Source: Diadema setosum
Lineage: Eukaryota; Echinodermata; Echinoidea; Diadematoida; Diadematidae
Length of the DNA: 64,000 nucleotides
Assembly (NCBI RefSeq): GCF_964275005.1
Contig: NC_092694.1
Coordinates: 35,476,967 to 35,540,966, forward strand
Direction: 5' to 3'
Of the stretch, positions 58,530-64,000 are shown in pieces (position 1 is the first letter of the stretch; every line of letters starts with the position of its first letter). The notes below the pieces were generated by a model. That model was given only the letters and a program-made list of their open reading frames with translations, was not told the origin of the DNA and ran no database searches. A program made the translations under genes and the position numbers.

Positions 58530-59070
58530 AAGAACACAGTGTCCCACAATGTAAAACACTATGTGAAACACAGTTTGAAAATATTGTAAACAGAGTGTGG
58601 AATCTCTTCACATTGATGAATTCGAACATATCGACAGTGTGAACACATTGTGAATCATCAATATTCATAGGTATGAATCATTATTTCACAGTGTGGAACA
58701 CAACGAATACCCTGTGAAAAACCATATCGTCGCTGGGGCGACAAGACCTCGTATCTCAAAAATGTCAAATGTTCAGGAGAGCCAAAAAACATGGCGGCCA
58801 AAGCACTATACTGAATGGGATAGCCGTTCCTTTGACATGCCGTGGTGGCTTCATTTTTGGGGTAAGACAGCTGGGATTTGGACAGGACATCACTTAACCG
58901 ATTATTTGACCACTAATGCAAAAAAGTCATTTTCACCAAAATTTGAGATACAAGGTCTTGTCACCCCAGCGACGATATCACAGTGTGAAATAATCTCCAG
59001 ACTGTTAAATTCGAGCGTTTTTTTCATAGTAGACTTTTTGAACACAGTGTAAACGCATTGTGCGACACTG
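58530..59070. repeat. CACAGTG-type repeat cluster with a nested MITE
   Basis: Words such as CACAGTGTG, GTGTGGAA and ACACAGTGT recur. The cluster is interrupted at 58726-58976 by another element. Confidence 0.55.
58726..58976. mobile_element. MITE with about 38-bp inverted repeats, nested
   Basis: Ends ATCGTCGCTGGGGCGACAAG and the inverse of ATCGTCGCTGGGGTGACAAG; both arms continue with ACCT..GTATCTCAAA. About 250 bp. The array sequence resumes on both sides. Confidence 0.75.
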
Positions 59071-59810
59071 CGTTCTTTTCAGTACGGAAGGACAAAGGAC
59101 ACTACTTTGTATCTGCCATTTTAAACCAGGACATCGAAAGGATAATATCGTGTCATATCTACTTCACTCCGTCTCTATTTCTCTTCCTAGAACATGCTTA
59201 TAAACTTAAACATCAAACGAGGTAAATACATCGACATATCTTCCTTCAATTTCTAACACAAGTCTTATGATGCTATGATCAAGAGAAAGTCGCTGCGATG
59301 AAACAATTACTCCTGTAATGTAAAGCCATTAAGTGCAAGTCATTTTCCAATGTAAAGAAAAAGGAGAAAAATCCTCCTTCATTGATCTTAACCTTCTTCA
59401 CTTTTCAATAAGAAATAATATTTTGTTTAATATCGTCTTAAAGAGAATAATCTATTGGTATGCTTCAGTGCAAAGTCACTGCAAAAAGTATTGTGCAAAT
59501 ATCTTTTGTCTCTATTGCTTGAAATCTTCGTCATTTTTAATAAGCCTGCAAGTTGTTTTGAATTATAACAAAGTTGTTCATTTTGGTGTACATCTTACGC
59601 CAATGATATTGTATTTTTTAGGTGAAAAAGAATGGGCATTAACAATTCCATGGTCTCGTTTACGATATCATGGAAAGACTTCATGAACATCTTCATGACT
59701 CCAAGAGCGCCACCTAAAATACATGTAACAGACTGCATAGCAGTCAAAGATTTGAAGGACAACAAACCTGCTTTTTTTAACAGCTTGTTTTGTCAGCATA
59801 CCTTAAAGGG
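59071..59810. other. Non-coding, nothing recognised
   Basis: AT-rich. An open frame at 59333-59686 shows no domain or splice support. Confidence 0.45.
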
Positions 59811-60200
59811 ACTGTACAGTACTAGTTGAGGTGGGGATTCATGTTTTGAACATTCCTAAGTGAGATAATGAGAAACCTCTTATGAAATATGAAAGAGCAT
59901 GTAATTTTAAGAAGGATTCAACGTTTATTTGATGAAAATTGGTTTTCAAATGGCTGGGATATCCAAAAAGTGATAATAATAATAATAAAAGGCGACAGGC
60001 CACGCCTTTTATTAGGATCTCTTTGTTTCACCTTGTTTTTGGATATCAGCCATTTCAAAACCGATTTTCATCAAATAAACTTTTGATACCCCTTGGAATC
60101 GCATGCTCTTTGACATCTCATAGCGTGGTTTCTGAATATCTCACAAAACGTTCAAAACTAAATCCTCACCTCAACCAGAACTGTACACACCCTTTAAAGG
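59811..60200. mobile_element. Foldback MITE family M3, copy 2
   Basis: Nearly complete. Ends CCTTAAAGGGACTGTACAG and ACTGTACACACCCTTTAAAGG; arms pair along most of the length. Very close to the copy at 13605. Confidence 0.8.
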
Positions 60201-60951
60201 CAGCCGGTCGTCGCAGGCGATTCGCAGCTCAGTAGAAAAGCACGACAAACTGCTCCTCCCGTTATTGTACCCCCGTACGTACCGAATGCCGAACACGACG
60301 CTACGCAGCGCACCAGCGAAAACCTGATGGGGCACGAGCGCCGCGCGAGCTGTCCACTGTAATTTCAACATGGACGCCCGAATACCTACCGAATGGGGCC
60401 GAATGGGTGCATGCACAAAACCGCACGACAGCCATGCGCATGAAAATCTCTCCCGGTCCGCGACACAACAAGTGAGAGCTGTAGGGTGTACGTACGTACG
60501 TATCTGGCTCCAGTCTCTGTTTATATGCACTATGGTGCCAATTTCAGCAATCTAGGCAATAATATTTAAAAATGTCTGAAAATATTATATAACAATATCA
60601 TAAATTATTCATATAAATTACGTTGTTTAATATTTGGTATTTATAAATATGCTTTGATGAAGAAATATTAAAACTCTAAGCTTCATGTATAGCAAGTTGC
60701 AATGCATATGGCCATATGGCAGGTTGTTATGATCTCATCGTGCAATGTTGTCTGCTGCGTCAGCTGCATGTGTTATACGTACAGCTTACAGTACGTTGGG
60801 CCGGATCGTAACATAACAAAGTTGATAGAAAATCGTCGGTACCGGTATGTCAGTATCAATATTGTGTGTGGTATGCGAGTACTGTTTGCAATAAAAAGTG
60901 CTGTACTGTTTCGGCTTAGCCTTGGCTTTGGTTTAGTAATGAAACCTCACA
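60201..60951 (+). other. CpG-rich stretch, then AT-rich flank, upstream of a possible exon
   Basis: 60201-60500 is markedly richer in CpG than the rest of the window, directly after the M3 copy. It could be a promoter region or part of a GC-rich mobile element. No TATA box or exon was assigned. Confidence 0.35.
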
Positions 60952-61274
60952 ATGGAGATCAAACAGCCGTCCAACTCGAGGCAACGTATCTACTTGTTTG
61001 ACGCTATCGACGAGTGGAGAACGCAGAGAGACGTGTTCTTAGCTGGAGGACAAGTAAGAGACCAGAGGGGGAGGCTTCAGCGTCAGCGTGCCGATGAAAA
61101 TTTTGCTTTCCACTTGCTGGAGTTGCATGAACAGTTTTGCAGGAATTTTTATTTAGAATGTGCAAATTCGTGTTACGACATGCACGGTGGAATTGTGTTG
61201 CCACGGCTTACGCCAATCAAGCAACCCCAGCTGGCCAAGTCAACAACTTCAAGGAATCCAGATCCAGATGATGT
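60952..61274 (+). CDS. Possible first coding exon of an unknown gene
   Basis: An open block of 107 codons starts MEIKQPSNSRQRIYLFDAID and runs ADENFAFHLLELHEQFC, DMHGGIVLPR to a consensus GTAAGT donor at 61275. Charged, Arg-rich N-terminal half followed by a helix-like FAFHLLELHE motif resembles N-terminal DNA-binding domains seen in uncharacterised and transposon-associated marine invertebrate proteins, but no family was firmly recognised. No following exon was found in the window. It may be a host gene continuing beyond or a captured piece in a mobile element. Confidence 0.4.
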
Positions 61275-62721
61275 GTAAGTAGAAGTCTACACATGAATCA
61301 GTGATTGAAGTGGAATGACTTTTTCTAATCTAGTATCAGTAACTTTAGGGCATTTGCGTTTGATCGACAAGTAGGCCTATTTTTCTATGTATAATTCCGC
61401 GTTCTCATTTATGTCAAATTATGATAATGCCGTAATTGAAATGACATTTGCTGGGTCAGTTTAATGTCATTAGTCCCATTAAATGAGAAGTTTTTCATAT
61501 CAATCATGTCATGCAAATTCCCCAAGAATATGATTTAGGATTTGCAAATAAATTTAAAAAAAAATGAATAGATCTATCGCAAGCTCCATCATACATGTAG
61601 TCTAACCCAATAGATCTGGTAGAACTCTAACGTTTAAACAGGGGAACTAAAGGTTCAAAGATGATAGATCTAACAATAATAGATTCTAGTTTAGGCCCTA
61701 CTTCGACTTGAAGGTATGTCGGTTGGTGCACGGCCCCCTTCTATCACGGCCATAGCCCGACCAGACACTGTTACGCTATGCGAAAACTCGACGTACCATG
61801 TGCAGCGACTGGGCTGTGTATAGTTATCACGGCCACAGTTACACTGTGCAGTGCAACTGTGGCCGTTGGCCCTGCACGGGCACAGTCGCTTCCGGTCCCC
61901 GTCCTGAATTTACACACGCCAGGGCAAGTATGGTTGGACCTACTACTAATCGACCGCCTAATGTTTATCTGCTTGATAAGAATATTTAACACTGAAATTC
62001 ACGTAAAAAAACTTGACCTACGTGATTGAGAAAATCCAGCTCTATCAAATGCCGTTGTTCCGTTTTCGATTCGAAGTTTCAGTGCAAAAATATCGCCGAC
62101 GAACTTGCGTGGCCTCGTTTCAGCTCCCCGCGGTAAATCGCGTTAATAGGATCGACCGCTGTTTTTGCATTGACAATGCACGCAAAAAGAGTTGTATTGA
62201 ACACCGTGTTGTACGAAGCTTTTTAGAAGCCTTTTTAGAAACTTCCATAGACGTTACATTGTGCTGTCATTACGATTCGGTGAAAATATTCATTCGAAAT
62301 TTTGTCCTTGATTAAAACCATTAATGAACAATGAATTATCTCGTTTTCCCACACCATCCTCATCTACATTCAAAGCCAATCCATTTTTATGTGCTTTGCG
62401 CGCAGAGAAGTACGTACTAAGTGTTCAGTGCGCGAATTATACGCGGTCGGTTTCAATAAGGGTGGTCGATATGTAGTAGGGCTACACAAGACACTGGGTC
62501 TCCGACCCAATCGTCCGCGTTCAGAATGGACAACTCGGCGGTAATATCCGCTACCCATGACGATGTGTCATCGTCCATGATGGCCACCCTACCTATATAT
62601 AATCTGATCTGACGATTACAGTGTAGTTAACGACTGACGACGATCGACGGTGCGATGAAGAGAAGGCGTACACTGTAGTCGTACAAGTATAGGCAGCTAG
62701 CTACTATAGCTCATGCGAACA
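61275..62721. other. Non-coding; near-perfect palindrome at 61830-61865
   Basis: The 36-bp palindrome has arms CGGCCACAGTT and AACTGTGGCCG with CACTG/CAGTG inside. The surrounding 61740-61900 is CpG-rich. No further exon was supported. Confidence 0.45.
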
Positions 62722-64000
62722 TTTCATTTCATTTCATTTCATTCATTTATTTATGCACGGCACATACTTCAGCCCCGAAGGCTGTTCTTCCGCAGGTCCG
62801 TGCGGATAAAAAATACAACATAGATATACATTTTATACAGAAATGAACAAAGAAACCAAACAAACAAAAACAAAACTCATACTTAAAAACCGAAAAAAAA
62901 AAACATATAGAAAAAACATATAAAAAAAACATAATAACATGTTGATGAAACTGCGGCACACATTTCGACAGAAACAAACATGATCAATCAAAGATAACCA
63001 TGTACAATTATACAAATGATCGCCGTAGTTTAAAATGAAAGAGACAAAAAAAAAATGAGAGTTCGGGAGAGAGAGAGAATGAAGGAGACAGACAGAAAGA
63101 GAAACAGAGAGAGAGAGAGAGAGAGAGAGGAGAGATAGGGAGAGAGAAGCACATACAAAGTATTGCATCACACAGTACCGTACCATACATTCAATTCACA
63201 TTACACAAAACGTACTCCCAGCGCTCAGATCAATCAAGCGAGCAAACGAGATACTATAGCGCGATACATTGCTTTAGGGATGTCTTGCGCACACACACAC
63301 TTCGCTTCGTAGCAACTTCGGAAGCGAGTTTACGTGCTGCCGCCCGCGGCTGAAATATGTCCATGTATCCTCGCGACTGGGTGTCTTTAATACAGATCCG
63401 AGACATGGACCATTAAAGAGGCCCTGCAGGACCGGCTTGATGTCACATGCAGCCGGCTTTTTATGAGCAGGATATCAGTCGGAGAGATCACAAATCAAGA
63501 AAAGAAATCCATCGAGATATTTCATTCGCGTTTTTCTTTTTTTTTTTTCTCTCTCTCTCATCCGCTTGTAAAGACATTACTTCAACATTAAGATGTTTCC
63601 GGAAAAAAAAAATTAATGTAAATTATGTACTACAATCGGTCTTTAAAATATGCATTTTAGTTTTCCCCTCGTTTTCCAGCATCCATTTCAATTTCTGAAA
63701 CACTCCAGATACCCCGCAAAAAACAACAACAGATATTTGTTCCTTTTATCCTCCCCTGTTTTATTCCTTAGAATGAAGACTTTGTAAATAGTTCAAAATT
63801 CAAAATTTACCAAATAAATCAGCTTTCAGTGAATGAAAATTCTCTGCTTTAACCTTCCATTAACTTCTTGAATCTTTCGGGAAAAGACATAATATATATC
63901 TATTCATCTTACAGTACAAGAGAACATGTTGGAAGTCTTTCCTGCAATCACAAATATTCAGTAAATCTCTGTCACTAAATCTCTAGACAAACGGTTTTTT
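62722..64000 (-). mobile_element. LINE 3' end, minus strand, runs off the right edge
   Basis: At 62722-62760 the minus strand ends in repeated AAATG units, the tail style of CR1/L2-like LINEs, preceded by GAAGAACAGCCTTCGGGGCT. Near 63910-63960 the minus strand codes ICDCRKDFQHVLLYCK, resembling the Cys-rich segment near the C-terminus of many such polymerases. The interval holds a (GA)n-rich tract (63060-63145). No reverse transcriptase core is in the window. Confidence 0.45.

Overview
The window is animal genomic DNA: AT-rich, intron-bearing, full of microsatellites and short inverted-repeat transposons. A cluster of IL-17 cytokine genes next to an animal-type polyketide synthase suggests an echinoderm, most likely a sea urchin, where IL-17 genes are expanded and pks genes are known. 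That assignment is inference; no species-specific marker was seen.

Main content. There are four IL-17-type genes of one design: a first exon coding only Met-Asn, a phase-0 intron, and one 561-nt exon carrying the rest. A (+, 10734-11782), C (+, 44527-45314) and D (-, 55506-57389) are open. B (+, 38906-39961) has an in-frame TGA at a conserved cysteine. A and D are an inverted segmental duplication (about 9.59-12.9 kb and 53.84-58.53 kb). Their length difference is explained by two transposons inserted in D. A fifth family member probably ends just left of the window. The genes share a promoter block (palindromic kB-type site GGGAATTCCC in A, C and D, decayed in B; TATA box about 170-180 bp downstream). 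They also share a small stem with a pyrimidine-purine-pyrimidine triloop 0.8-1.5 kb beyond the stop codon, a shape recognised in vertebrate cytokine mRNAs by Roquin and Regnase-1.

Other genes and gene remains. A minus-strand polyketide synthase piece (21.3-26.2 kb) has ketosynthase and acyltransferase domains with catalytic residues present, but it looks truncated and broken. A TIR-bounded element (18.04-19.48 kb) carries a damaged SAP/SWIM-type gene. A decayed SGNH-hydrolase-like fragment lies at 28.6-31.4 kb. A possible first exon of an unknown gene lies at 60.95-61.27 kb.

Repeats. A 5'-truncated CR1/Jockey-like LINE (32.84-36.12 kb, minus) splits an older foldback MITE and is itself split by a 237-bp element with 8-bp target duplications and a telomere-like (CCCTAA)n core. 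Three multi-copy MITE families, several long-armed foldbacks, arrays of CACAGTG-type palindromes and another LINE 3' end at the right edge make up much of the rest. A roughly 165-bp tandem array at 49.75-50.6 kb repeats AGGTCA-type nuclear-receptor half-sites in a fixed layout.

Limits: everything was read by eye. Exon boundaries, polyadenylation sites and family names were not tested by alignment or transcript data.
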